A DNA stretch of 64,000 bases, taken from an uncultured Prevotellaceae bacterium (lineage in GTDB: Bacteria; Bacteroidota; Bacteroidia; Bacteroidales; Bacteroidaceae). Below, piece by piece: positions 8,343-18,003 of the stretch (position 1 is its first letter; every line of letters begins with the position of its first letter). The notes below the pieces were generated by a model that had not been told where the DNA came from, did not search any database, and was given only the letters and a program-made list of their open reading frames with translations. The stretch is taken from contig CADACW010000014.1 of assembly GCA_902786565.1 (NCBI GenBank), positions 1 to 64,000 on the forward strand. Direction: 5' to 3'. The translations under genes and the position numbers were made by a program.

Positions 8343-9655
8343 TACTTATGATTTTTAGCTTCTACTTCTCCATAAACATCAAACTCCTCAGAGCCAGTGA
8401 TTCTCACATTGTACATTTCGCCAATTTTCAGCTCACCCTTATCGGCGGCGACAAGCACCTCCGGGTCAACTTCCGGCGAACAGAACTCTGAGCGCCCCAC
8501 GTAGTAGGCACCCTCCCGACGGTCTATCACCACAGGCATGACGGTGCCAATCTTCTGTGCCTCCAATTCGGCACTGATGTTCTGCTGCACGCGCATCAAC
8601 TTGTCCAGTCGGCGCTGCTTTACATCTTCGGGCACATCATCTTTGTAGAACTTGGCCGACCATGTGCCCTCTTCCTCGCTGTAGGCAAAGGCGCCCATGC
8701 GCTCGAAGCGCGCCCATTTGGTAAACTCCAACAGCTCGCGGAAATCCTCTTCCGTCTCGCCAGGAAATCCCACCATCAGCGTCGTGCGCAGATGCAGGCC
8801 CGGAACTTCGCGGCGCAGTCGCTCTATAAACTCAATTGTTTCCTCCTTGGTAATATTGCGGCGCATACGGGCCAGCACGCTGCTGCTGATGTGCTGAAGG
8901 GCCACATCAAGATAGCGGCACACATTCTGCTTTTCGCGCATCACCTTGGTCAGCTCCCAAGGGAAATTGGTGGGATAAGCATAGTGCAGGCGAATCCACC
9001 GCACTCCATCAATATCGGCCATCCTCTCTACCAGTTCTGCTATTCGGCGGTGTCCGTAAATGTCTGTGCCATAGTAGGTCAGCTCTTGGGCAATCAACTG
9101 AAACTCCTTAACGCCACGCTTCACCAACAGGCGGACTTCCTCCAGTATCTCCTCAACAGGACGACTCCGATGATGACCCGTAATCAGGGGGATGGCGCAG
9201 TAGGCACAGGTGCGGTCGCAGCCCTCGCTAATCTTGATATAGGCATAGTGCGAAGGGGTGGTAAGGTGCCTTACTTGATGGTCGATGATGGAAGACTCTT
9301 CTATATCATGAAGATCATGGAGCAGCTGCCTGTAGTTGAACTTCCCGTACCACACGTCAACTTCCGGAATTTCTGCTTCAAGGTCGGCAAGATAACGCTC
9401 TGACAGGCAACCCATCACATAGACTTTGCTGACGAGCCCTTCGGCCTTCCGCTGCACTTGTTCCAGAATGGTGTTGATGCTTTCCTCCTTGGCATCGGCT
9501 ATAAAGCCGCAGGTGTTCACTACCACCACTTCCCCCTGCGGGTCAGGGCTGTCGTGGGTCACCTTGTAGCCATTAGCCTCAAACAGCCCCATCAGCATCT
9601 CGCTATCCACAAGATTCTTAGAGCACCCAAGCGATATGAAATCTATTGTCTTCAA
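8342..9655 (-). CDS. rimO: Ribosomal protein S12 methylthiotransferase RimO
   Basis: Radical-SAM enzyme that adds a methylthio group to an aspartate of ribosomal protein S12. The N-terminal UPF0004 domain opens with IDFISLGCSKNLVDSEMLM; the radical-SAM cluster motif is CDRTCAYCAIP; a C-terminal TRAM domain (about VMPVVIDRREGAYYVGRSEF) is present. No ATG fits the family start: I take the TTG at 9655 (reading MKTIDFIS), 22 bp after the ftsY stop. An ATG at 9703 would add 16 residues unlike the family and overlap ftsY. About 437 residues, normal length. Confidence 0.93.
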   Translation of the reverse strand: MKTIDFISLGCSKNLVDSEMLMGLFEANGYKVTHDSPDPQGEVVVVNTCGFIADAKEESINTILEQVQRKAEGLVSKVYVMGCLSERYLADLEAEIPEVDVWYGKFNYRQLLHDLHDIEESSIIDHQVRHLTTPSHYAYIKISEGCDRTCAYCAIPLITGHHRSRPVEEILEEVRLLVKRGVKEFQLIAQELTYYGTDIYGHRRIAELVERMADIDGVRWIRLHYAYPTNFPWELTKVMREKQNVCRYLDVALQHISSSVLARMRRNITKEETIEFIERLRREVPGLHLRTTLMVGFPGETEEDFRELLEFTKWARFERMGAFAYSEEEGTWSAKFYKDDVPEDVKQRRLDKLMRVQQNISAELEAQKIGTVMPVVIDRREGAYYVGRSEFCSPEVDPEVLVAADKGELKIGEMYNVRITGSEEFDVYGEVEAKNHK

Positions 9656-9677
9656 AACTCTACACCATGAAGATGAA

Positions 9678-10634
9678 CTACTTTTTAAACAGCGAATCGA
9701 CAAATTCGCGCTTATTGAACAGCTGCAGGTCTTCCATTCCCTCGCCCAGTCCGATATATTTCACAGGCACCTGCAACTGGTCACTGATGCCGATGACTAC
9801 ACCGCCCTTGGCTGTGCCATCGAGCTTGGTGATGGCCAGAGTGGTAATCTGGGTGACGGCGGCAAATTGCTTGGCCTGCTCGAAAGCATTCTGTCCGGTT
9901 GAACCGTCGAGCACCAGCAGCACCTCATCGGGGGCCTCCGGCAGAACCTTTTTCATTACGTCTTTGATTTTCTTCAGCTCGTTCATCAGACCCACCTTGT
10001 TGTGCAATCGGCCGGCTGTGTCAATCAGCACCACATCGGCCCCGTTGGCCTTGGCGCTCTGCAGCGTGTCGAAAGCCACAGAGGCGGGGTCGCTGCCCAT
10101 CTGCTGCTTCACCACAGGCACTCCTACCCTCTCGCCCCAGATGCACAACTGCTCCACGGCAGCAGCACGGAACGTGTCGGCAGCACCCAGGTAGACCTTC
10201 TTGCCGGCCTGCTTGAACTGCCAGGCCAGTTTGCCGATGGTAGTGGTCTTGCCCACACCGTTTACGCCCACTACGAGTATGACGTAAGGCCGATGATCCG
10301 AAGGCAAATCCCAGTCGTCGTTGTCGCCATTGCCGGTCTCTGCCAGCAGGGCGGCAATCTCGTCTCTGAGGATGGCGTTCAGTTCGTTGGTGGAGACATA
10401 TTTGTCGCGGGCCACGCGCTCCTCAATGCGCTTGATGATTTTCAGCGTGGTCTCCACGCCTACATCGCTGGTGATGAGCACCTCTTCCAGATTGTCCAGC
10501 ACATCGTCGTCCACCTTTGACTTGCCAGCAATGGCACGGGCCAGCTTGTCAAATACAGATGTCTTTGTCTTTTCAAGACCTTTGTCAAGTGTTTCCTGCT
10601 TTTTCTTCTTACTAAAAAAATCAAATAATCCCAT
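9678..10634 (-). CDS. ftsY: Signal recognition particle receptor FtsY
   Basis: 318 residues from MGLFDFFSKKKKQ. The N-terminal helical part is short, as usual in Bacteroidetes, and is followed by the NG domain with G1 GVNGVGKTTTIGKLA, DTFRAAA, DTAGRLHN and TKLDGTAKGG. FtsY docks SRP-bound ribosomes at the membrane for cotranslational insertion. The start is fixed by the promoter at 10657-10688; a reading from further upstream would begin in that promoter. It heads the ftsY-rimO-HU-HU/LysM-moxR-DUF58 unit. Confidence 0.96.
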   Translation of the reverse strand: MGLFDFFSKKKKQETLDKGLEKTKTSVFDKLARAIAGKSKVDDDVLDNLEEVLITSDVGVETTLKIIKRIEERVARDKYVSTNELNAILRDEIAALLAETGNGDNDDWDLPSDHRPYVILVVGVNGVGKTTTIGKLAWQFKQAGKKVYLGAADTFRAAAVEQLCIWGERVGVPVVKQQMGSDPASVAFDTLQSAKANGADVVLIDTAGRLHNKVGLMNELKKIKDVMKKVLPEAPDEVLLVLDGSTGQNAFEQAKQFAAVTQITTLAITKLDGTAKGGVVIGISDQLQVPVKYIGLGEGMEDLQLFNKREFVDSLFKK

Positions 10635-10656
10635 GGTCGAATACGTATTACGGGGG

Positions 10657-10688
10657 CAAAGGTAAGAAGATTTTCCCATCCCTCCAAA
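10657..10688 (-). promoter_or_regulatory. Promoter of the ftsY unit
   Basis: Minus strand: TTTG at 10688-10685, 20 bp, TACCTTTG at 10664-10657, giving a leader of about 20 nt to the ATG at 10634. Confidence 0.8.
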
Positions 10689-10756
10689 ACTTATAACATT
10701 TCTTTACCCCCTTTTCACATTAGTTTATGAATATGTGGTTAAAAAAAGTTCACATA

Positions 10757-10788
10757 TTTGGAGGGTTCGCATAAAAAGTGTACTTTTG
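10757..10788 (+). promoter_or_regulatory. Promoter of ddh
   Basis: TTTG at 10757-10760, 20 bp, TACTTTTG at 10781-10788; leader of roughly 30 nt to the ATG at 10823. Divergent from the ftsY promoter about 100 bp away. Confidence 0.8.
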
Positions 10789-10822
10789 CATCCGATTTCA
10801 CCAAACACAACACAAAAGGATT

Positions 10823-11722
10823 ATGAAAACGATTAGAGCAGCCGTAGTTGGTTACGGCAACATTGGACGTTATGCCATCGAGGCATTAGAGGCAGCCCCC
10901 GACTTTGAGATAGCCGGTGTGGTGCGCCGAAACGGAGCTGCCGACAAACCGGCAGAACTGGCCTCATACGAGGTAGTGAAAGACATCCGCGACCTGCGCG
11001 ACGTAGATGTGGCTATCCTGGCCACACCCACACGCTCGTGCGAGGAATACGCCCGGCAGATACTGCCCCTGGGCATCAACACCGTCGACTCCTTCGACAT
11101 ACATACCAGCATACGCGACTACCGCCGCTCGCTGATGGAGATAAACAAGCAGACTGGCACCGTGAGTGTGATTGCAGCCGGATGGGATCCGGGCAGCGAC
11201 TCCATTGTGCGCACACTGATGCAGAGCCTGGCCCCCAAGGGTCTGAGCTACACCAACTTCGGCCCTGGCATGTCGATGGGCCACAGCGTGTGCGTGCGCT
11301 CCAAGGCCGGTGTCAAGAATGCCCTCTCGATGACCATTCCCCTGGGCGAGGGCATCCACCGCCGCATGGTCTATGTGGAACTGGAGGAGGGCGCCAAGCT
11401 CGACGAGGTGACGGCAGCCATCAAGGCCGACCCCTATTTCGCCTCGGACGAGACCCACGTGTTCCAGGTGGATAGCGTCGACGACGTGCGCGACATGGGC
11501 CACGGCGTGAACCTGGTGCGCAAGGGCGTGAGCGGGAAGACGCAGAACCAGCGGCTGGAGTTCAACATGAGCATCAACAACCCCGCCCTCACCGGTCAGG
11601 TGCTGGTCAATGTGGCACGCGCCTCCATGCGACAGCAGCCCGGCTGCTACACGATGATTGAGATACCCGTCATCGACATGCTGCCCGGCGACCGCGAGGA
11701 ACTGATTGCACATCTGGTGTGA
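10823..11722 (+). CDS. ddh: Meso-diaminopimelate dehydrogenase
   Basis: 299 residues from the ATG at 10823, preceded by AAAGGA; a longer reading starts inside the promoter. NADP-binding Rossmann start IRAAVVGYGNIGRYAIEAL, then ATPTRSCEEYA, the family segment AAGWDPGSDS and GPGMSMGHSV. The enzyme reductively aminates tetrahydrodipicolinate to meso-DAP in one step, supplying peptidoglycan and lysine precursors. Length fits the roughly 300-320 residues of the family. It is 25 bp before the CoA-transferase gene and may be cotranscribed with it. Confidence 0.93.
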   Translation: MKTIRAAVVGYGNIGRYAIEALEAAPDFEIAGVVRRNGAADKPAELASYEVVKDIRDLRDVDVAILATPTRSCEEYARQILPLGINTVDSFDIHTSIRDYRRSLMEINKQTGTVSVIAAGWDPGSDSIVRTLMQSLAPKGLSYTNFGPGMSMGHSVCVRSKAGVKNALSMTIPLGEGIHRRMVYVELEEGAKLDEVTAAIKADPYFASDETHVFQVDSVDDVRDMGHGVNLVRKGVSGKTQNQRLEFNMSINNPALTGQVLVNVARASMRQQPGCYTMIEIPVIDMLPGDREELIAHLV

Positions 11723-11747
11723 TTAATTCTAACTAAACAACATATTA

Positions 11748-13250
11748 ATGTACACACGTTTGACAGCTGCCGAGGCAGCATCACTGATCAAGAACGGCGA
11801 GCACATCGCCATGAGTGGCTTCACGCCAGCAGGCGTGGCCAAAGCAACAACTAAGGAACTGGCCAAGATTGCCATCCGCGAGCACGAGGCAGGCCGGGAG
11901 TTCAAGGTGGAAATCTACACTGGAGCTTCCACAGGCCAGAGCACCGACGGCGACCTGGCCAATGCACAGGCCATTCTCTACCGTGCCCCCTACACCACCA
12001 ACCCCGACTTCCGCAAGCATGTCAACATGGGCGAGATTCCCTACAACGACCTGCACCTGAGCCACATGGCACAGGAACTGCGCTACGGATTCTACGGCGA
12101 TGTGGACTGGGCCATCCTCGAAGTCTGCGACATCGAAGAGGTGGGCGACGAGTATCACGTCTACCTGACCGCTGCCGGCGGCATCAGCCCCACAGCAGCC
12201 CGTCTGGCCAAGAGGGTCATCCTGGAGCTCAACTCGTTCCACAGCCCCAACGCCAAATACATCCACGATGTCTACGAGCCCCTCGACCCGCCCTACCGCA
12301 AGCCCATCCCCATCTTCGGCGTAGGCGACCGCATCGGACAGCCCTATGTGGCCATACCCCGCGACAAGGTGGCAGGCGTGGTGGAGTGCAACATCCCCGA
12401 CGAGGCCCGCGCCTTCAAGGACAACGACCCTGTGACTGACAAGATTGGCTATCTGACGGCAGAGTTCCTTGTATCCGAACTCCACGCCGGACGCATACCC
12501 AAGGAGTTCCTGCCCCTGCAGAGCGGTGTGGGCTCGACGGCCAACGCCATCCTCGGCGCACTGGGACAGGACAAGCACGTGCCCGACTTCAACATCTACA
12601 CCGAGGTCATACAGAATGCTGTCATCGAAATGATGCTCAACGGACGTGTGAAGGACGCGTCGGCCTGCTCGCTCACCGTCTCCAACGAGTGCCTGATGCA
12701 GGTCTACGACAATATGGACCACTTCAAGAAGCACCTCACGCTGCGCCAGAGCGAGATTTCAAACTCGCCGGAGGTCATACGCCGACTGGGCGTCATTGCC
12801 ATCAACACCGCCATCGAGGTGGACCTCTACGGCAATGCCAACTCCACGCACATCAGCGGCACTAAGATGATGAACGGTATCGGCGGCAGCGGCGACTTCA
12901 TCCGCAACGCCTACCTGAGCATCTTCACTTGCCCGTCGACAGCCAAGGGCGGACTCATCAGCAGCATCGTGCCTTTCGTCACTCACCAGGACTCTTCGGA
13001 GCACGATGTCAACATCATCGTCACCGAACAGGGCATTGCCGACTTGCGCCACAAGAGCCCCATGCAGCGTGCAGAAACCATCATTGAGAACTGCGCCCAT
13101 CCCGACTATCGCCCCTTGCTGCGCGAATACCTGAAGCTGGGCACCGGCGGCCACACGCGCCACTGCCTGCCTGCCGCCTTCGCCATGCACGACACGCTGG
13201 CACGCAAGGGCGACATGCACCTGACTGATTTTTCAGAGTACGTGAAATAG
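11748..13250 (+). CDS. Acetyl-CoA hydrolase / succinate:acetate CoA-transferase family protein
   Basis: 500 residues, full family length. N-terminal CoA-transferase domain (MSGFTPAGVAKATTKELA; EIYTGASTGQSTDGDLA) and C-terminal hydrolase/transferase domain with GVGSTANAILGAL and IYTEVIQNAVIEM, where the Glu of TEV is the expected catalytic residue. C-terminal motifs GGSGDF and VTEQGIADLRHKSPMQRAE are typical. In anaerobic Bacteroidales such enzymes move CoA between succinate, acetate or propionate at the end of fermentation; substrate choice cannot be read from sequence alone. Spacing to ddh is 25 bp. Confidence 0.92.
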   Translation: MYTRLTAAEAASLIKNGEHIAMSGFTPAGVAKATTKELAKIAIREHEAGREFKVEIYTGASTGQSTDGDLANAQAILYRAPYTTNPDFRKHVNMGEIPYNDLHLSHMAQELRYGFYGDVDWAILEVCDIEEVGDEYHVYLTAAGGISPTAARLAKRVILELNSFHSPNAKYIHDVYEPLDPPYRKPIPIFGVGDRIGQPYVAIPRDKVAGVVECNIPDEARAFKDNDPVTDKIGYLTAEFLVSELHAGRIPKEFLPLQSGVGSTANAILGALGQDKHVPDFNIYTEVIQNAVIEMMLNGRVKDASACSLTVSNECLMQVYDNMDHFKKHLTLRQSEISNSPEVIRRLGVIAINTAIEVDLYGNANSTHISGTKMMNGIGGSGDFIRNAYLSIFTCPSTAKGGLISSIVPFVTHQDSSEHDVNIIVTEQGIADLRHKSPMQRAETIIENCAHPDYRPLLREYLKLGTGGHTRHCLPAAFAMHDTLARKGDMHLTDFSEYVK

Positions 13251-13330
13251 GCACGGAAAACTTTTCAACAGCTTTAAGACAACTCTACCAACGCCACTCC
13301 GGCTGTGCCACGCTGCTCAATCCGAGCTAC

Positions 13331-14791
13331 GTGGTGCAGGCCGGAGTTGTTGTTGAACGCCTGTTTCCGCCCGACAGCGCCCGGTCGGCCCTGTGCATAC
13401 TGGCCGCGCTGAATCTGCTCAACGCCAGCGTCAAGCAGCCCTGGGGGGCCCGGATGGTGACCTACGCCTATATCAAGGGCATGGCCTCCTGCATGTTCGT
13501 GCGACAGCTGTACTTGCCCCTGCCCGGCATTGGCATCTACCTCGACCTGACCGACAGCGTGGCCTATTTCCGCGTGATGGGCGTGCAGTTGAGTTTCCAT
13601 CATATTCCCATCTACCGCGAACTGCTGCACAGGCTGGAAAATGCCTGCGACCAAAGCCAACGGCAGACCTGGGACGGCATGCGGCTGCAACAGATTGCCG
13701 TCGAGGTGTTTCGTATGGCATGCCCATGGAAGACAGATTACAGCGCTGAGGTGGAGGCAGAGGTGCGCCACCGTCTGTTGCGTTTCCACAAGCCTTCGGC
13801 CAACTGTCTCTTCGGCTTTCCCCGCCAATGGCCTTTCGACGGGCACACCGGGCCGCCGGCAAAGGTCATGTTCACCCAACTGCCCAAGCGTGTGTCGACG
13901 CCGGTCCGCAATACCCCCTTCGGCGAAGACAAGGCGGCCTCGCTCAAGGCGGCCCTGCAGTTCAACATCTGGCACAGCGACTGCTTCATGCTCTTCCGCC
14001 GTCGTGACAGGCAGCTCATCCCGGTGGTGCGCTACACGGGCAACAACTACCAGCAGCTGATGGCCATACTGACCCAGGGCAACCAGCGCATACGCAAGCG
14101 GAAGGAGAAGACGCTCGTGCCCGGCAAGCTCTACCGTCTGTCGCCGCAGAAAATGGTGAAGAGCATCTCGCCATCGCGCCATCTGCTCTCGCTGACGCAG
14201 AATAATTATCTGCGCGAAGGCAATCTATACCAAAACTTGTGCGTGACCCATGGCATCGCCATCCATCTGGCCACCCTCTTCCCCGGACTGAGATTTGTGA
14301 ACACGCTGAACTACAACCGGCTGAACGTCAGGCACCGCTACTACCGACTGGCCGACCTCTGCCGGGTGCCGTTGGGGTCGAAGGCGCGCTGCCTGAAGGT
14401 ATGGATTCCCGCAGACCAGGACAATCTGCTGACCGACTTCGACGTGGGCTCGCTGCCTCAGGAATTGGTCGAAGAGTATCTCACGGCCGAGGACTACTAT
14501 CAGGAGTTTGAGGTGGTGACGGGCAGCAATGGTCTGCAGGGGCTCTATGCTTACCGCCGCCATCACATCCTGCCCACCATCTACCCCTGCATACAGGTCA
14601 TCAACTATCACGCCCGGGTGATGAACGAAAAACACAAATGGGCCATCTACGCCCTGAACCAGGAGCGTTTCAAGACAGGATTCATCTACGACAAAATCTG
14701 GTACGACCCTGAGCGAGCCGCCATCATGGGCCTCACGAAAGGACGCGAAAAGGTGGTGGCCCAACTGCGGCTGAAGCCTAAGTCCACCTGA
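13331..14791 (+). CDS. Protein of unknown function, start uncertain
   Basis: At least 486 residues; I do not recognise a family. No signal peptide or membrane helix is evident. The protein is rich in aromatic and basic residues, with segments such as YLDLTDSVAYFRVMGVQLSF and ENACDQSQRQTWDGMRL. The first usable start is GTG at 13331, but the frame is open back to 13229 and codes plausibly (ENFSTALRQLYQRHSGCATL) without any ATG, GTG or TTG. Either the start codon is unusual, or a sequence or biological change removed it. The open frame overlaps the end of the CoA-transferase gene, suggesting coupling. A palindromic array follows the stop. Confidence 0.7.
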   Translation: MVQAGVVVERLFPPDSARSALCILAALNLLNASVKQPWGARMVTYAYIKGMASCMFVRQLYLPLPGIGIYLDLTDSVAYFRVMGVQLSFHHIPIYRELLHRLENACDQSQRQTWDGMRLQQIAVEVFRMACPWKTDYSAEVEAEVRHRLLRFHKPSANCLFGFPRQWPFDGHTGPPAKVMFTQLPKRVSTPVRNTPFGEDKAASLKAALQFNIWHSDCFMLFRRRDRQLIPVVRYTGNNYQQLMAILTQGNQRIRKRKEKTLVPGKLYRLSPQKMVKSISPSRHLLSLTQNNYLREGNLYQNLCVTHGIAIHLATLFPGLRFVNTLNYNRLNVRHRYYRLADLCRVPLGSKARCLKVWIPADQDNLLTDFDVGSLPQELVEEYLTAEDYYQEFEVVTGSNGLQGLYAYRRHHILPTIYPCIQVINYHARVMNEKHKWAIYALNQERFKTGFIYDKIWYDPERAAIMGLTKGREKVVAQLRLKPKST

Positions 14792-14956
14792 CTGCCTTTT
14801 GGGAGCTATCCGGGAGATGTCTGGTATATAACCGGCAGTCAGAAGGTATATTTCAACTTTCTCCAGTTGAGTTAAAGGAGTTGATGACGTGCAGGAGGCA
14901 AGCACTGATATAATTGAAAAAGCTTTACATCTCAAAAGGAGGGTAAAGCAAACTCA

Positions 14957-15060
14957 GAGATAAGTGCCTTTTATCTCATAGATAAGTGCCTTTTATCTCC
15001 GAGATAAAAGGCACTTATCTATAAGGGGGGTATTTTGGCCGTTTTTAAAAAAACTGACAA
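14957..15060. repeat. Palindromic triple-unit array, copy 2, with tail
   Basis: Units at 14957-14977, 14979-14999 and 15001-15021 with cores GTGCCTT, GTGCCTT and AAGGCAC. Unit 2 begins TAGATAA and unit 3 ends TTATCTA, small changes from the consensus arms. The tail TAAGGGGGGTATTTTGG and then ACTGACAAAAAT follows. It lies between two convergent genes and ends a few bases before the M16 peptidase stop. Confidence 0.9.
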
Positions 15061-15065
15061 AAATA

Positions 15066-17972
15066 TTAGTAGCCAAAGATTTCTTCTGTGCTGACGCGCT
15101 TGATGTTGCCATACTGCAGGAGACCGGCCAAGTCGAGCTCTTTCTCGTTGCCGAGGATGACGTAGCGGTAGGGCTTGTGGGCCATCTGCTCCTGCTCGAA
15201 CTTGACAATGTCGGCCAGGGTGACGGCAGGCAGCGACTCGTAGATGCGCTGGTTCTCATCGTAGTCGATGCCGCGCTGTTGAGCCGTGAGCCAGGCGTTG
15301 ATGAGGCCGAACTTGGTGGTGCGCTGACTCTGCAGACGCTTGGTAAGAGCATCCTTGGCAATGTTGAATGCCGACTCGCTCTGAGGTATCGAGTCCAGAA
15401 TCTGGTGGAACTGCTTCACGCAGTCCATCATCTTGTCGTTCTGTGTGATGATGTGTGTGAAGTAGTATTCGGTCTGGTCTGTGAACTGCGGATCCACATA
15501 GGCAGCAAAGGCATTGTAGGCCAGGCCGCGTGCCTCGCGCAGTTCCTGGAAGACGATGGTGTTCATGCCGCCGCCATAGTACTCGTTGAAGAGGGCCTGC
15601 ACGGCCAGCTCGTCCTGGTTCCAGGGGCGTTGCTCGTTGTGTATCATCCGCATATAGATGTTCTTGGCATCGTAGGGGGCAATGAGTATTTCGTTCTCCG
15701 GCGTGGGTTGCATGACGTAATGCTTACCCTCTGGCGCTGGCAGCAGGGCGTCGGTATGAATCTTCGAGAGATGGTGGTCGGTGAGTGCCTGCGCAAGTTC
15801 CAGCTCGCTCATAGGCCCATAGTAGAGCACGGTGTGCTGATACTGCTTGAGGTCGCGGAGCAGGTCGAGCAGTTCCTGCGGGTTGGTCTGTGCCAGCTGC
15901 TCGGTGGAGAGTGCGTTGCGATAGGGGTTGTAGGGTCCATAGAGTCCGTATGCCCAGAGATACGAGAAATTCATCTGCTGGTTGGCCTTGCGGTCCTGCC
16001 GGCTCTTCTCCGTGAGAGCCACATACTGCATCCAGGCCGTGCTGTCCACACGTGCGTGGGTCATCAGGTGCTCCACCAGGTCGAGTGCCTGCGGCATGTT
16101 CTCGCCCAGTCCGGTCAGGGTGACGTTGATGTTGCGCTGACCCACGTTGATGCTGTAGTGGCAAGCCAGCTTGTAGAACTGCTGCTTGAGCTGCTCGGGT
16201 GTGAGCGAGTCGGTGCCCAGGTAGTCCAGGAACTCGGCGGCATAGCTATAGCGCAAGTCGCTCTCTTCGCCGAAGTCGTAACGCATAGACATCTGGAAGC
16301 GCCCGTTCTCCACGTTCTTCACGTAGATATAAGGAACGATGGCCACCTGACCGAAGGAGAGGTCGCTCTTGAAGTCGACGAAACGCGGCTCAATGGGCTT
16401 GACGGGTGCCTCCTGAATCTCCTTGACGAAGTCGGACACCTGGTCGCGGTTGGTGGGGATGGGGGTGATTTCGGGCTTGTCTATCTTCTTCAGCGATGTG
16501 TCTTCGCCCTGGCGCTTGTAGACGGCGGCAAAACTGTCCTCGGTGAAGTGGCGCTGGGCAAAATCCATAATCTGCTCCTTGGTGATGCCTGAGATGCGGT
16601 CCAGATAGCCCACCTGCTGCTGCCAGGGAATCTCGTTGATATAGGTCTCGACGAACATGTTGGCGCGGGCATTGTTGCTCTCCAGCATAGTGTAGTAGTT
16701 CAGTTTGGCGTTGTTGATGACCGACGGCAGCAGGTCGTCAGAGAAGTCGCCGCTCTTCAGTTTGCCAATCTCTTCCAGCAGCAGCGTGCGCACCTCGTCG
16801 AGAGTCTGGCCCTGTTTGGGTGTTCCGCCAAAGATGAAACACGAGTAGTCGCGCATGGTCTGGCACCCGGCCCAGGCGCCGAGCATCTTCATCTGCTGGT
16901 TGATGTCCAGGTCGATGATGCCGGCCGTGCCGTTGCTCAGCATGCTCTCGATGACACCCAGAGTGTCGCACTGCAACGAGTTGCCGCGGTCAAAGCGCCA
17001 TCCCAGCCACACGGTCTCGGCCTCCAGTCCCCATACGGTGGTGTCGCGGGGCGAGGTGATGGGCTCCAGTGCGGGAAATTCGGGCTGTGCCACGTCGTCG
17101 CCGGGCTGCCAGTTGCCGAAGTACTTGTCAATCGTGGCGATGACCTCATCGGGATTCATGTCGCCAGCCATACAGATGGCCACATTGTTCGGACGGTACC
17201 ACTTGTTGAAGTAGGCCTTGATGTTGGTGATCGAGGGATTCTTCAGGTGCTCCTGCGTGCCGATGGTGGTCTGCGTGCCGTAGGGGTGCGTGGGGAAGAG
17301 CAGGGCGTTCAAGGCCTCCCACAGCTTGCGCTGGTCCTGGGCAATGCCGATGTTGTACTCCTCGTAGACAGCCTCCAGCTCGGTGTGGAAGCCACGGATG
17401 ACCATGTTCTGGAAGCGGTCGGCCTGAATCTTGGCCCAGTTCTCCACTTCGTTGGCGGGGATGTCCTCGGTGTAGCAGGTCACGTCGGTGCTGGTGTAGG
17501 CATTGGTGCCCTCAGCGCCGATGGCGGCCATCAGCTTGTCGTACTCGTTGGGGATGAAGTACTGTGCTGCGAGCTGGCTCACGGAGTCAATCTCGTGGTA
17601 GGCCTGGCGGCGCTCTGCGGGGTCGGTCAGTGTGCGGTAGCGCTCGTAGCGCTGCTCGATATCGGCCAGCAGCGGTGCCTCGGCGGCGCTGTCGGTGACG
17701 CCGAACTTGTTGGTGCCCTTAAACATCAGGTGCTCAAGATAGTGGGCCAGACCGGTGGTCTCGGCAGGGTCGTTCTTCGAACCGGTGCGCACGGCGATAT
17801 AGGTCTGTATGCGCGGCTCCTCGTTGTTCACGCTGAGATAGACCTTCAGTCCGTTCTTCAGCGTGTAGATGCGCGTCTGTACCAGGTCGCCATCTACGGT
17901 TTCATACTTGTACTTCCCACCGCAGGCTGCCAGCAGCAACACGAGGGAAGACAGGAAAAATAATTTTTTCAT
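15066..17972 (-). CDS. M16-family zinc peptidase lipoprotein
   Basis: 968 residues, the size of two-half M16 enzymes. Lipoprotein signal with lipobox LAAC (Cys17). The inverted zinc motif HYLEH is at 77-81, with the distal Glu expected in the ELEAVYEEYNIG stretch. The N-terminal half is catalytic; the second half (with MNTIVFQELREARGLAYNAF) is the inactive partner that helps form the chamber. A periplasmic or outer-membrane peptide-degrading role is likely. It is separated from the GH51 gene by 31 bp and the two may be cotranscribed. Its stop abuts palindromic array copy 2. Confidence 0.92.
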   Translation of the reverse strand: MKKLFFLSSLVLLLAACGGKYKYETVDGDLVQTRIYTLKNGLKVYLSVNNEEPRIQTYIAVRTGSKNDPAETTGLAHYLEHLMFKGTNKFGVTDSAAEAPLLADIEQRYERYRTLTDPAERRQAYHEIDSVSQLAAQYFIPNEYDKLMAAIGAEGTNAYTSTDVTCYTEDIPANEVENWAKIQADRFQNMVIRGFHTELEAVYEEYNIGIAQDQRKLWEALNALLFPTHPYGTQTTIGTQEHLKNPSITNIKAYFNKWYRPNNVAICMAGDMNPDEVIATIDKYFGNWQPGDDVAQPEFPALEPITSPRDTTVWGLEAETVWLGWRFDRGNSLQCDTLGVIESMLSNGTAGIIDLDINQQMKMLGAWAGCQTMRDYSCFIFGGTPKQGQTLDEVRTLLLEEIGKLKSGDFSDDLLPSVINNAKLNYYTMLESNNARANMFVETYINEIPWQQQVGYLDRISGITKEQIMDFAQRHFTEDSFAAVYKRQGEDTSLKKIDKPEITPIPTNRDQVSDFVKEIQEAPVKPIEPRFVDFKSDLSFGQVAIVPYIYVKNVENGRFQMSMRYDFGEESDLRYSYAAEFLDYLGTDSLTPEQLKQQFYKLACHYSINVGQRNINVTLTGLGENMPQALDLVEHLMTHARVDSTAWMQYVALTEKSRQDRKANQQMNFSYLWAYGLYGPYNPYRNALSTEQLAQTNPQELLDLLRDLKQYQHTVLYYGPMSELELAQALTDHHLSKIHTDALLPAPEGKHYVMQPTPENEILIAPYDAKNIYMRMIHNEQRPWNQDELAVQALFNEYYGGGMNTIVFQELREARGLAYNAFAAYVDPQFTDQTEYYFTHIITQNDKMMDCVKQFHQILDSIPQSESAFNIAKDALTKRLQSQRTTKFGLINAWLTAQQRGIDYDENQRIYESLPAVTLADIVKFEQEQMAHKPYRYVILGNEKELDLAGLLQYGNIKRVSTEEIFGY

Positions 17973-18003
17973 ACGTTACTGATTATTGATGATAAGATAT
18001 GGT

